Assembly (NCBI GenBank): GCA_018061965.1
Contig: JAGOTG010000001.1
Coordinates: 386,677-450,676, forward strand
From: Legionellaceae bacterium
Lineage (GTDB): Bacteria > Pseudomonadota > Gammaproteobacteria > Legionellales > Legionellaceae
Direction: 5' to 3'
DNA length: 64,000 nucleotides
The position numbers and the translations under genes are program-made. Position 1 is the stretch's first letter. Each line of letters begins with the position of its first letter. This document shows positions 17,282 to 26,607 of this stretch, in pieces. A model generated the notes under the pieces. It had not been told where the DNA came from and did no database searches. It worked only from the letters and a program-made list of their open reading frames with translations.

Positions 17282-20263
17282 ATGGGAAAAAATTTTTTTG
17301 AACGTACGGTTTCTCCAAATGGTGAAACTGCCTTTCGTGTTAGTCATTTACAATTTTCTTCTGATGATCTTGTCAAAATTTTGCAAACTGTATTAATAAA
17401 AAAAGAAGCTAATAATGCTGAAGCTTCCTATCAGGTTATCTTGGAAAGGGCACGTACAACACTGTCGAAAACCGTTTCCAACGGGGTCGAGGAAGTTATA
17501 GCGCCTTTGTATGCTAAGTTCTTAGTATTTTTGCGCGTATTAATTTCTATGGAGAATGGTAGTCCAGCGCAAGTTGTGGATTGGGACCGTCTTGAAGCAA
17601 GCTTGTTAGGCATTGATCTGGAAATAAAAATACTGTTTAAAAAATACTCTAATACCATTTGGACATTACAGCATATGGTATTGATCCCATTTTTTAAGAC
17701 GTTTCTAGCAGATCCTCGGACAAAAGCACGTGTTGAGGAAAGTTTCAAAAACCAGAGTATACAACCCATTCTATATCAAATGATGCTGAATGAGTACGAA
17801 GAGTTTGGGATTACCACACCTCAGAATGCGGTTGAAATTGACAGTGTTTTGAATGCGGCAGATAACACGCTCTTAAAGACAGTGCTGGAGAGAGTCTCTG
17901 ACTTAGAATGCCGTTTTACCAACCAGATTGAGGATGAAGAGCGTTCCTATATCCGAGATCTTGCCTATTTACAAATTCTGAGAACAGAAGACTTTTATTA
18001 TCTTAATACAGAGTCTAAAACTAGGAAAAAAATTCGTTTAGCTGCGTTGAGCAGTGCAGATTTATTGCAGTTGATACAGCAATTGATGCAACCACCTTCT
18101 GTAGTTATTGATGAGCTGCACGCGCAACGTATTCTATTGCAATTATTAGCAGTGTTACATGCGCTATATCATGAAATGACCCAGTCAAACTTGAGCGAAC
18201 AAGAGTTTGCGGCCATACTCTTAGCACTAACCCAATCTCGCATTGAGTTACAATGGCAATTAGATGTTTACCACACATCTCCTGCAGCACTGTTATTGTA
18301 TTTGAGCGTGTTATGCTTGCGCGGAGATGTGGTTCACATAGAACAAGCAGAGCGCTTACTTGCATTGGAGGATGAATCTACTAGCTCTCGTGTTTTTTTG
18401 CAGAGTTTGGGTATCGTCTACACCCCCTATCTGAGCCACACCACTGCCAAAATGGGTCTTTTTCATATCAAAAATCCTAAGCCACAAGCCAATACCTATT
18501 ACTTCGGGTCACACGTGTTATGTTTTGGCTCTCATCCTGCGTTGAATAACTATTTTGCTCAAGCACTGCTTGAAATCAAACAAAGAGTCTTACAGCCATT
18601 TGATACTTGGTACGCCATATTAAGGCCAGAAGTCGGTCAATCCAATATTTTGCAAAAATATCGAGAAACCCTATTAAATAACGTTGAAAAAGCGTGGATA
18701 CAGTATGTGGCTGCGCAAGCGCCTTACCAACATTTGTTGCATGTGGATCAAATGATTGAATCTTTTCAGAAGCAAAATTTGGGTCAGATTTGGCAAGAGA
18801 CTGCACGCGAATTAATGGGATGGGCGAATCAACAAACGTTATCTCAAGCAAAGCAAGCACGATTAGACTACCTATACAAGGAATCAAGCACATTTTATCA
18901 ATTAGCGGTCAGATACCCTGCACGTTATGCTGCAACATTGTCTCGGTTGAGGGTCACCAGTGAGCGTGTCTCGCGACAGCTTATCATAGCTCGTTTGTAT
19001 TATGAGCAGATCTATTGGTTGGATGCAGACAAGATGGAATGGATACAAGTATATATGAAACGTCAAATGGTTCATTTACAGCGTTTATGCCCAGCAATAG
19101 ACAAAGCACTGACTGCCAGTGAACAACTGAACTTCTTAATTAGACATGTGGCTGAGTTACCTAGAAATACGCTTTCTATAGAGGCCATTGCTGCCACAAC
19201 TTTATGTGTCAATTTATTTCGTTGTTTGGGTGTTATATTGCCATGGTCTGCAGAGCTTAAAGTGCAGGAGGATATTGAGAATTTATCGCGAGTGACTTCT
19301 GATGCAGCTGTACTTTCTTTGGGAAAAAAAGTAATGACCGAATTTTTTTGGGTCACTCAAACGGATAGTTTTTATTATCAATGGCTTGAATCGAATACGG
19401 TGAAGCACGCAGCAGGAACGCTCTATTCAGCAGCACAACGCTTGTCGACTGCACCGGCTAATAAAAAAAATCTCAAAGCTTTTTTAGTCGCTTTGATAGA
19501 GCAACAAAATTTGTTAGCGCAAAAGAACTGGTATGTTCCTTGGGGTTGGTTATGGGGGTATACGGATACTCGGGAAGTATTGGCAATGACTCAGCAACAA
19601 GTTCGTAGGATGGTTTCTTTACAACAAATCCCTGAAAATTGGGTGCATGAAGCCGAGGAGTCGGCACGATGTGTTGGCGTAATGCAACATTTTCAAACCG
19701 CAGTGGAACAGCTTCAGGTTGCCCCGACCCAACTGAAGGCATTTCAGAGGGTATTGCAACAGATTCAAACTATCCAAACTACTTATTCTGGATTTGCGAA
19801 ATTGTATGAGTTACGTGCTTATTTAGAAACTCAACGGCAAAAATTTGTGCAGACCAACTATAGTTGTTTTTATGGGCCAAGACACCGAGATCAGATGACG
19901 ACATTGCTCAGTATTTTGGAGCATGGGCTCCATAGTTTGGGGCAGAATGCGCAGACGATTTTTGCAGACCGAAACTTTCTAGATCAGAAAGCGCAACAAA
20001 TTCAAGCACAACAGGCAGGCGTGACAGATGTGCGCATTCATCCCGGTTGTGGTGACGAACCTTTTGTGGATGTCTGGATTACCTCCACCGATGCGATCCG
20101 AGATTTTCAGCCGGATACACGCAGCTCCAATACTTGGTATAAACGCTTTTATCAGGTTAATGATTTGTGTTCTTATACACGTGAGTTGCGGGTGTTTAAA
20201 AGTTTGGTGCGAGCACAGAGCGCTAATACCGAAATAGAGCCTGTCTCAATGGCACTAGTTTAG
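17282..20263 (+). CDS. Unknown 993-residue protein directly downstream of icmB
   Basis: A large, apparently soluble protein that I do not recognise. It has no signal peptide, no convincing membrane helix and no nucleotide-binding motif. It is rich in Leu, Gln and Ala and probably largely helical, with Gln-rich stretches. Only a poor GAG precedes the ATG at 17282. It follows icmB by 45 bases, at the place where icmF is found in Legionella, and could be co-transcribed with the secretion genes. It could be an effector, a scaffold or a lineage-specific Dot/Icm accessory factor. Base composition resembles its neighbours. Confidence 0.85.
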   Translation: MGKNFFERTVSPNGETAFRVSHLQFSSDDLVKILQTVLIKKEANNAEASYQVILERARTTLSKTVSNGVEEVIAPLYAKFLVFLRVLISMENGSPAQVVDWDRLEASLLGIDLEIKILFKKYSNTIWTLQHMVLIPFFKTFLADPRTKARVEESFKNQSIQPILYQMMLNEYEEFGITTPQNAVEIDSVLNAADNTLLKTVLERVSDLECRFTNQIEDEERSYIRDLAYLQILRTEDFYYLNTESKTRKKIRLAALSSADLLQLIQQLMQPPSVVIDELHAQRILLQLLAVLHALYHEMTQSNLSEQEFAAILLALTQSRIELQWQLDVYHTSPAALLLYLSVLCLRGDVVHIEQAERLLALEDESTSSRVFLQSLGIVYTPYLSHTTAKMGLFHIKNPKPQANTYYFGSHVLCFGSHPALNNYFAQALLEIKQRVLQPFDTWYAILRPEVGQSNILQKYRETLLNNVEKAWIQYVAAQAPYQHLLHVDQMIESFQKQNLGQIWQETARELMGWANQQTLSQAKQARLDYLYKESSTFYQLAVRYPARYAATLSRLRVTSERVSRQLIIARLYYEQIYWLDADKMEWIQVYMKRQMVHLQRLCPAIDKALTASEQLNFLIRHVAELPRNTLSIEAIAATTLCVNLFRCLGVILPWSAELKVQEDIENLSRVTSDAAVLSLGKKVMTEFFWVTQTDSFYYQWLESNTVKHAAGTLYSAAQRLSTAPANKKNLKAFLVALIEQQNLLAQKNWYVPWGWLWGYTDTREVLAMTQQQVRRMVSLQQIPENWVHEAEESARCVGVMQHFQTAVEQLQVAPTQLKAFQRVLQQIQTIQTTYSGFAKLYELRAYLETQRQKFVQTNYSCFYGPRHRDQMTTLLSILEHGLHSLGQNAQTIFADRNFLDQKAQQIQAQQAGVTDVRIHPGCGDEPFVDVWITSTDAIRDFQPDTRSSNTWYKRFYQVNDLCSYTRELRVFKSLVRAQSANTEIEPVSMALV

Positions 20264-20497
20264 ATGGACTTTTCGGTTGGAGCGGAATCGGGTCTCGAAG
20301 CCGTATATGCCGTGCAACGGCGTAAACACTAACATTACGGTTAAAAATGAATTGAAACGGCTACATAGTCGTGTAAGGCACAAACAATCTTTAGCACGAA
20401 TTCATTCTGCATTCCACTTACTTAGTGGTTAATTATTAGCAGTGGTGATATACCCATTTTACCCGAAAATTTTGATTTTTAAAGCTGCTTGATGTAC

Positions 20498-20522
20498 GAT
20501 TCGTTTTTATAAAAAACGAATC
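20498..20522. promoter_or_regulatory. AT-rich palindrome before the F-box-like gene
   Basis: Arms GATTCGTTTTT and AAAAACGAATC flank a three-base centre, ending ten bases before the ATG at 20533. As RNA it would form an 11-base-pair hairpin next to the start codon. As DNA it could be an operator. It may also end transcription from upstream. The remaining 230 bases of this gap (20264-20497) hold only a short GCCGT/ACGGC inverted repeat at 20309-20321 and no gene I can support. Confidence 0.5.
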
Positions 20523-20532
20523 AACCATTTTT

Positions 20533-21633
20533 ATGATCCATTCAAATGAACATCTCATACCTAGACGTAACATCATTTGGTCGTGGGTATTGAAAGTTTA
20601 TTTATTCATGAGTTCTTGGGCATTATGGCTTTGGTCATTATTGCCAAGTTTCAAAAATCATCAGCCAGAACCTAAGCCAAAAATCTCTGCAAAACAGCTG
20701 AGCCAACTTCCTGCAGACGTAGATATCGCTATCTCAGAGTATTTGAAACTTGATGATATAAAAAATGTTATGCAACCGCATGGAAGGTTGTTCAAAGGAT
20801 TTTACGATAAAATGAATTCTGATTCAGTGAAGTGCTCTGTTTTATTGCGAAAATTTCTTTATTTGATTGCGATTGAAAAGGAAAAAGACAAGCAAAGCAA
20901 AGCAGAAGCAATGTTAAAAAAGTATCCTCAATTAGTATCCTTACTTATTTCAAAGCGATACCTCAATTTACCAGATGCAGCCGGACGATGTTTTTTAACA
21001 CCGATGTCTGGGTATGGGTATGTTTACTGGTCAGGAGATGCAAGTTTTCGATATATGATGGAACGTTACATGGATGAAGAAACAAAAGCTTCCGTACTTA
21101 AGGAATGCCAAGCCATTGCAACCTATGGCGTTACTTTTACTTTGAATGGAGAGGTGTTCACTGAGTCTCATCATTTTGACTTTCAACCACTTATCCATGC
21201 TTGTCGTGTCTTTATTGCTGCGTCCAGCGGCTTAGTTGTTGCCGGTAACTCGAGTGGCGCAGCATGGGCTCCTATTGAGATACTTTGGTTAAATATTGGC
21301 AAAGAATTCGCGAAGTTGCCCACCAATGTTGAGGAAGAATATTGTATGCATTTTGCCTATGGCTATAGCCTTGTTCTATTTTTGAGAGAACCCAATATAA
21401 GGTGCGCTTACTATCCGGGAAATATAGAATCATGGTTGTTAAATGCTAGTTTGGCTACCAGAGCCTGGGTTAAAGGTCACTCGAGGAATATATTTTATAG
21501 CATGAGGAAGGAAGTACCGGCTTATTTGGAGGGTATGTCCGCCAGGTTTGAGGTGGAAACAGTCGCTGATCTCAAGCAAACGCTTGAGTATGATCTACAG
21601 CCGATTGCTCTGGGTGTAGCTTTAACTGCATGA
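20533..21633 (+). CDS. F-box-like protein, candidate Dot/Icm effector
   Basis: 366 residues. A hydrophobic segment at 16-38 could be a membrane anchor. Residues 56-91 (LSQLPADVDIAISEYLKLDD, then a basic/aromatic tail) follow the eukaryotic F-box pattern, which recruits SKP1-cullin ubiquitin ligases. Residues 124-222 (AEAMLKKYPQL; MDEETKASVLK; GVTFTLNGE; HFDFQPLIHA) resemble a domain I recall from Legionellales effectors of unknown activity. No good ribosome site is visible because the palindrome sits just upstream. The effector role is inferred; the F-box match is by eye. Confidence 0.72.
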   Translation: MIHSNEHLIPRRNIIWSWVLKVYLFMSSWALWLWSLLPSFKNHQPEPKPKISAKQLSQLPADVDIAISEYLKLDDIKNVMQPHGRLFKGFYDKMNSDSVKCSVLLRKFLYLIAIEKEKDKQSKAEAMLKKYPQLVSLLISKRYLNLPDAAGRCFLTPMSGYGYVYWSGDASFRYMMERYMDEETKASVLKECQAIATYGVTFTLNGEVFTESHHFDFQPLIHACRVFIAASSGLVVAGNSSGAAWAPIEILWLNIGKEFAKLPTNVEEEYCMHFAYGYSLVLFLREPNIRCAYYPGNIESWLLNASLATRAWVKGHSRNIFYSMRKEVPAYLEGMSARFEVETVADLKQTLEYDLQPIALGVALTA

Positions 21634-21705
21634 ATTCTGAGGGCTTGTGCAATAGACTTATTTTTCCATCCGTGCTCAAAAAAAATCTATTTACATGAGT
21701 CATGT

Positions 21706-21774
21706 GTAACTTCCCATCACGTCATCCCTCACCCTCGCTGCGCTCGGGTTCGGAATGACGTGGTGGGGAGTTAC
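21706..21774. terminator. Long hairpin between convergent genes, probable bidirectional terminator
   Basis: Twenty-base arms (21706-21725 and 21755-21774) match except for two positions that would still pair as G-U in one RNA direction. The core is the CGTCATCC...GGAATGACG type of dispersed palindrome. It overlaps the stop codon of the membrane-protein gene on - and follows the F-box-like gene on +. There is no long T-run. Confidence 0.6.
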
Positions 21775-22970
21775 GAGACAGCACTGTTTGTGGGGAGATG
21801 GTGTTGTACTTCCAAATCCCTGTTTGCCGCTGACTCTTTTGTCCAGTTACTATATCGCTTTAATCCTGCCGATCCTTCTGAAGTAATAACTGGCTTAGGT
21901 TGAGGTTTCGATTCATTTTGTCGTATCCAAAAAGCGGTTCCCAAGATGAAGGAAGCTGTGCCGCCAAAAAAGGCTGATATGGCTGCTAAGGCAGTGATCG
22001 CGGCAACAGGCGGCAATGTGATACTTGCAGCAACCAATACGCCTGTTAAAAGCTCCACACCCGCGTAGGTCAGTGCTGCATTAACCAAAGCATTCGTTGA
22101 GATGCACGCAATACCAGCCCAGGCGTGTTTGATTGCCAGCATTTTTTCCCAGTTTTTTCCAAAATCTTTGCAAAAATCGGCCAGATAAGCATTATAAAAA
22201 AAGTATTCGGTAAACGCACCAAAAGTGAAAGCAATCGTAAATCCTGTGATAAGAGCAGGGAGTAAAGCAATCTGGAGTATCATTAACGATTGGGTCAAAC
22301 CTAAGGTAAACAATAAACTGAGCGCCAAAACGTTGCCGGCCGCGATGAGATGGCCACAATATTTTCCAACTAATTGCCAATGATCTAACGAGGTTTCTTC
22401 CCCGTCCTCTTGCATAACTTCTTGGTTTTTGGGATCCCGAGATTGAAATAATTTATCGTAACTCTGTAACCAGGTTTCGACTTCTTGGATGGTCATGATA
22501 CCTGCCACTAATACGCCAGCAACGACCGACAAGAGTGCAAGCGGGCCTTCCATTGCAAATGCAAATGCCATCAGTCCAAACAAGATTCCGGTTACGACAA
22601 AGACGGCGATTCCTGAAAAATATTGTAATTGTTCCCATGCGGTTAGCTTTTGATATTCTCGTATGTATTTATAGTTTCCTTCGTCGTTTTTTTCAGTCAT
22701 TCGTTTGAAAAATCCATCGAGCAATTCGACATTCATCCAGAAATTTACCATACCACTGGCAATTCCTCCGGTAGTTAGGGCTGATGTATGAATCAATGCA
22801 GTTGATACCTGGCTGACTGGGATTATGTTTTTAGTCAAACTATTGATAAAAATTACTACTGCTGGGTAGTTCTGCAGCGCGATTCCCACAGCGCCCAGGC
22901 CAGAAATAATTTGTGAGTAGGTAGGGAGGTTGGTTGGGTTTTCTGTTTGTTCAGCAAGTGAGGTGGCCAT
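21771..22970 (-). CDS. Polytopic membrane protein of unknown function, probably ArgR-controlled
   Basis: About 399 residues with roughly seven to eight hydrophobic segments and a hydrophilic Pro/Ser-rich tail after the last helix. I do not recognise the family. An upstream ATG at 22976 abuts GGAG with no spacing. The ATG at 22970 has the correct six-base spacing and is preferred (protein begins MATSLAEQ). A tandem ARG-box pair lies 26-60 bases upstream of this start, where it would overlap the promoter. It may be a membrane effector or a transporter-like accessory protein. Neither can be settled from sequence. Confidence 0.82.
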   Translation of the reverse strand: MATSLAEQTENPTNLPTYSQIISGLGAVGIALQNYPAVVIFINSLTKNIIPVSQVSTALIHTSALTTGGIASGMVNFWMNVELLDGFFKRMTEKNDEGNYKYIREYQKLTAWEQLQYFSGIAVFVVTGILFGLMAFAFAMEGPLALLSVVAGVLVAGIMTIQEVETWLQSYDKLFQSRDPKNQEVMQEDGEETSLDHWQLVGKYCGHLIAAGNVLALSLLFTLGLTQSLMILQIALLPALITGFTIAFTFGAFTEYFFYNAYLADFCKDFGKNWEKMLAIKHAWAGIACISTNALVNAALTYAGVELLTGVLVAASITLPPVAAITALAAISAFFGGTASFILGTAFWIRQNESKPQPKPVITSEGSAGLKRYSNWTKESAANRDLEVQHHLPTNSAVS

Positions 22971-22995
22971 GATCATCTCCTTTTTATAAGGCTTT

Positions 22996-23030
22996 TAAAT
23001 AATTATTCACTATAATAGAATATTTATGCA
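22996..23030. promoter_or_regulatory. Tandem ARG boxes (ArgR operator)
   Basis: Two matches to the ArgR half-site pair TGAATwwwwATTCA are present. TAAATAATTATTCA at 22996-23009 matches 13 of 14 positions, and AGAATATTTATGCA at 23017-23030 matches 12 of 14. Their centres are 21 bases apart, the classic spacing for one ArgR hexamer. They lie between the membrane-protein gene on - and argR on +, much closer to the former. Confidence 0.72.
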
Positions 23031-23085
23031 TTTATTGCAAGAGATAATGTGCTGATCATACTGTGCCTCATGATAGAGTTTTAAT

Positions 23086-23103
23086 GTTGGGCCAAGGCCC
23101 AAC
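23086..23103. repeat. Perfect 18-bp palindrome upstream of argR
   Basis: GTTGGGCC and GGCCCAAC are separated by AA. It lies 78 bases before the argR start. It could be an operator or a copy of a dispersed GC-rich palindrome. Only one copy was noticed in the window. Confidence 0.5.
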
Positions 23104-23180
23104 CTACCAAAAGGTGTTAAAAAATTTGTTCCTCTATGTCTGGTCTGGTAAGCTTTCACTATTAAAATCGGGAGTATCGC

Positions 23181-23642
23181 ATGACATCCACAACTCATTT
23201 GCTGCGTGAAATTCTTTTAGAAGGGAAAGCCAGAACGCAGTCGGAAATTCAACAGGAACTAGAGCGACAAGGAGTTGCGAGCAGTCAGTCCAAAATATCC
23301 AGGTTGTTACATCAAATTGGCGCAGTCAAATTAATTGATAGTCAAGGAAAAACCCACTACCGCTTACCCCACGAAGCAGGCTTGATCCATGAGCTGACTT
23401 CACCTCAGGAAAAAACATTAATTAGCCAATGGGTATTGGATGTGATTGCGAATGAGACGCTGATTATTATTCATACCACACCGGGTGCTGCAGGGATGGT
23501 CGCCCGTATTATCGACCAGCATAGAAATAATTTGGAAATTTTAGGCACCATAGCGGGCGATGATACCATTTTTGTGGCTCCGCAAAACAATGAGCGCATC
23601 AAAGAAACCATCGCTAAGATTACACAATTATTTAATTTATAG
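23181..23642 (+). CDS. argR: Arginine repressor ArgR
   Basis: 153 residues, normal for the family. The N-terminal winged helix-turn-helix (about 1-72) is followed by an oligomerisation and arginine-binding domain with the hallmark GTIAGDDT motif near residues 125-132. A GGGAG sits seven bases before the ATG. ArgR senses arginine and binds ARG boxes; one pair lies in the adjacent intergenic region. In Legionella, ArgR is known to influence intracellular growth genes. Here it stands alone, with convergent icmF on its other side. Confidence 0.95.
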   Translation: MTSTTHLLREILLEGKARTQSEIQQELERQGVASSQSKISRLLHQIGAVKLIDSQGKTHYRLPHEAGLIHELTSPQEKTLISQWVLDVIANETLIIIHTTPGAAGMVARIIDQHRNNLEILGTIAGDDTIFVAPQNNERIKETIAKITQLFNL

Positions 23643-23657
23643 CTGGGGTATTTTATA

Positions 23658-23675
23658 GTGACCTCCTACGGTCAC
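23658..23675. terminator. Short hairpin between convergent argR and icmF
   Basis: GTGACC and GGTCAC flank a six-base loop, midway between the argR stop and the icmF stop. No T-run follows on +, and an AT-rich stretch follows on -. It could separate the convergent transcripts. Confidence 0.35.
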
Positions 23676-23694
23676 GGTTCGGATTGTTTGCCCC

Positions 23695-26607
23695 TTATGC
23701 AATATGATCCTGTAAATTAAATCCAGATAATATTCCAGGAATAAAAGGGTTGACTTGATTCTGAGCTTTGAGTAAATAACGGCCCGAATTACCATTGATT
23801 TCGAATAAAATTTGTAGATTGGTACTGTCTTGTTCGTCGACTAAGATGTTGACTTTTTGTAAGAGTTTGAAGATTGCCCAGTTGCCTGATTCAGATATTT
23901 TAAAATTTTTGCCTTCTATAGAGCGCAACATGAGTTGTGCATCGTGCTGCGGCCAATGGAATTTTGTGTAAGAATCACTGGTTTGATTATCGGTCAACTC
24001 AGTGTCTCCAATACTTAATTGGAATTGCGCAACCATTGGATCCAGATTAATTTTTTGTAAACTAAATTCAATATAGCTCTGTTCCTGTTGATGGGGAAAG
24101 AACATATGGGTGATCACATTAGCGCGCATCAATTCGTTTACCAACTCATCCGCAATCGGGACCACGGCGTGATTCAATTCCTTGCGCTGCCATTGGGGTT
24201 GTGTTGTGTCTAAAAAGGGCATGATATAATCTTCTGAAAATCGAGCAAGCAGGCCATGGGGTGCAAAAAAGCGATTAAAATCAGCCAATGGTAGATCTTG
24301 GGTTTGATTGGAGTCTAATGGATAATGATGGGCAATATGACCGATATAATCAGTATAGACGAGATCTTTCCATTGATGATTCAAATATTGTCGCGTATCA
24401 CTGATCAGATGAAACCACATGTCATCAGCAATTTGCTCAGTCCATTTGGACAATGGTTCGGGATATTGTTGAGCTTGGGCATAGAGTTCAGAAATGGGAT
24501 TTGATAGTTTATCGCCTTGAAAGCGGGCCTTAGTCAAGGTATAAGCGGTTTTACCTTGATCAGAAACCAATGAAAGAGTCTTTGAAAATTTTTCTAATTC
24601 CTTCAGGGTGCGAGATAGCTGTTGTAAATTGGCTTGACTGAGCAAATTCAGATCGCTAAATTTGCTGGCAATGTCGCGATTAAAGATTTGATCATGGGGG
24701 CCGGTTCTTGGATGGGTATGCGTTTGCACAATCTTGACTAATTGCGCAACGCTGTTTTCCTTGCGTAAACTATGTGCTAATTGATTTACTTGTCCGTAAT
24801 CCTGCGCGTGCATCGGTTGTGTGTTGTGTAAAAAATGTTGCCACCAATTCACATAGTCTTCACAATACGCTGTTTGCAACAGTTCGGTCAAATCTTTCAG
24901 GTCCTGCCGTTCCAACACCCAATTGTCGGCCATTAACTGTTTACTGATAGCTGGCAATTTGGCAATGACCTTCTGGAAGCCATCTTGGGTCAAATAAGTA
25001 GGAATTTGGGTGTTACTGAGATGAAAACCTTTAAGGCTGATAGGGCGCATGCCTGTATCAAATTGCATTTTTGCTAGTGAATAATAAATATAGCCGGCAG
25101 GCAAAGCATTTAAATAGTTGCGTGCATCCGTCACAATTTGTTGATTGATGACAATTTGATGCGTTTTGTCCTTGAGGACTTGTTTTAATAAAGAGAGTTT
25201 TTTATTGATTTCTTTAGGATCAGTTTGCCAATTCTGAGTAAACCAGTGAAGAATGATATCTGGTTGATAATGGTTATGATTACCTAACATTAAATAAACT
25301 TTGAGAGTTTGGTAGCGCTCGGTTTCTGATTGCTTAGATTCGTGTAATGCTTGCTCAATATCAGATAGAATATTGGGAACAAAACTGCGCATCAATTCGT
25401 CTTGCGTATTGACTTTCAGGTTGCTGCGTAAAGATTTAACCATGGACAAATCGCGAGAATTAGCAGACAAAGCATCCAAATTCATACCTGCTTGGTCAAG
25501 ATAATAAATCGACTCGCCTGCCTGGTTACTGGCTTTTAGGTTGTGGGCCATTTTCAGTTCATGTTGAACACGATTGAGTACGTGGATGGTACTGAAATAG
25601 TGATAACCCATCCATGCCAAGGCCAGCGAAGTGACCGCAGATACTCCGATGGTAAGACGCTTCTGTTTGGGGTTGACTCGCGTGGTTTTACGTTTGGTTT
25701 CAGTTTGAAAAGCAAATAATGCGCCTTCGATAAAATAAGGCCGATAATTAGTTGATTGTTGAAATTGATCTTGAACGACCAAAGCAAATTCATGTTGAAT
25801 TTTTCTATTCAAACGGTCCAAAATGACGCCACCTTGCTCTCCGCTGGTAAAATATAAGGCCTGTAAGCGAAATAAGCGCGCAGAGATAGAGCTAATTAAA
25901 GGTAGCATAAGATTGCGTAAGCTAGCTACTTGTAATGGGAATTCCCGAATCAAGGTGCGTTTGACATTTGAGCGAATTGAGTGAATTTTGTCGGTAACTT
26001 GTTGGCCCAAATGTTCAACTAATTGTTCAAATCTGGTTTTGAATATATCAGAAATTTTATTGGGTTGGTTCGCATTATAAATGGAAAATCCCATGGGTTT
26101 GGCCAACTCAGTGGGATGTTCGGATTGAAAAAAATCACAAAATCCGGCTAATAAATCCATTTTAGTGATAATAATAGCCACATCGACTGTGTAGTTTAAA
26201 CTGAGTCCAAAACGCTCCAAAAGCTTGGCATTGGCTTTGAGTAAATCCTTGAGTTCGCTATGTTTTGCAACGAGTAATTCATTGATATCAACACATAGCA
26301 TGATGCCCGTGATTTTGAGCAATCGGTGCACCCGATTTAATTGTTTTAAGGTGTGTTCTAATTTATGAGTACTTTGATTGATCCAGGTTTCGCCTAACTC
26401 AACAATAACACCGTGTTGGTTAAAATAGATATGCGCACCATCGGCATCAATCGGATATTCATCAAAATTACTTTGGCGCATTAATGTAGATTTACCTTGA
26501 TTGGAACGTCCCGTTAAGATCAAAAAAGACAAAGCTTGGGTTTGCGGTTTTAACTGAGCAAAAATCTGCTTCAGCGCATCGCATAATGAAGTCAATGAGT
26601 TGTTCAT
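23695..26607 (-). CDS. icmF: Dot/Icm inner-membrane protein IcmF
   Basis: 970 residues, the length of Legionella IcmF. A Walker A-like GRSNQGKST lies at residues 33-41. A membrane helix around 317-337 is followed by a long C-terminal periplasmic region. IcmF and IcmH (DotU) stabilise the Dot/Icm core at the inner membrane and resemble TssM/TssL of type VI secretion. Because DotL/M/N/O and DotG are nearby, a type IVB assignment is safer than type VI. It starts directly after the icmH stop with no gap, indicating coupling. Confidence 0.94.
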   Translation of the reverse strand: MNNSLTSLCDALKQIFAQLKPQTQALSFLILTGRSNQGKSTLMRQSNFDEYPIDADGAHIYFNQHGVIVELGETWINQSTHKLEHTLKQLNRVHRLLKITGIMLCVDINELLVAKHSELKDLLKANAKLLERFGLSLNYTVDVAIIITKMDLLAGFCDFFQSEHPTELAKPMGFSIYNANQPNKISDIFKTRFEQLVEHLGQQVTDKIHSIRSNVKRTLIREFPLQVASLRNLMLPLISSISARLFRLQALYFTSGEQGGVILDRLNRKIQHEFALVVQDQFQQSTNYRPYFIEGALFAFQTETKRKTTRVNPKQKRLTIGVSAVTSLALAWMGYHYFSTIHVLNRVQHELKMAHNLKASNQAGESIYYLDQAGMNLDALSANSRDLSMVKSLRSNLKVNTQDELMRSFVPNILSDIEQALHESKQSETERYQTLKVYLMLGNHNHYQPDIILHWFTQNWQTDPKEINKKLSLLKQVLKDKTHQIVINQQIVTDARNYLNALPAGYIYYSLAKMQFDTGMRPISLKGFHLSNTQIPTYLTQDGFQKVIAKLPAISKQLMADNWVLERQDLKDLTELLQTAYCEDYVNWWQHFLHNTQPMHAQDYGQVNQLAHSLRKENSVAQLVKIVQTHTHPRTGPHDQIFNRDIASKFSDLNLLSQANLQQLSRTLKELEKFSKTLSLVSDQGKTAYTLTKARFQGDKLSNPISELYAQAQQYPEPLSKWTEQIADDMWFHLISDTRQYLNHQWKDLVYTDYIGHIAHHYPLDSNQTQDLPLADFNRFFAPHGLLARFSEDYIMPFLDTTQPQWQRKELNHAVVPIADELVNELMRANVITHMFFPHQQEQSYIEFSLQKINLDPMVAQFQLSIGDTELTDNQTSDSYTKFHWPQHDAQLMLRSIEGKNFKISESGNWAIFKLLQKVNILVDEQDSTNLQILFEINGNSGRYLLKAQNQVNPFIPGILSGFNLQDHIA

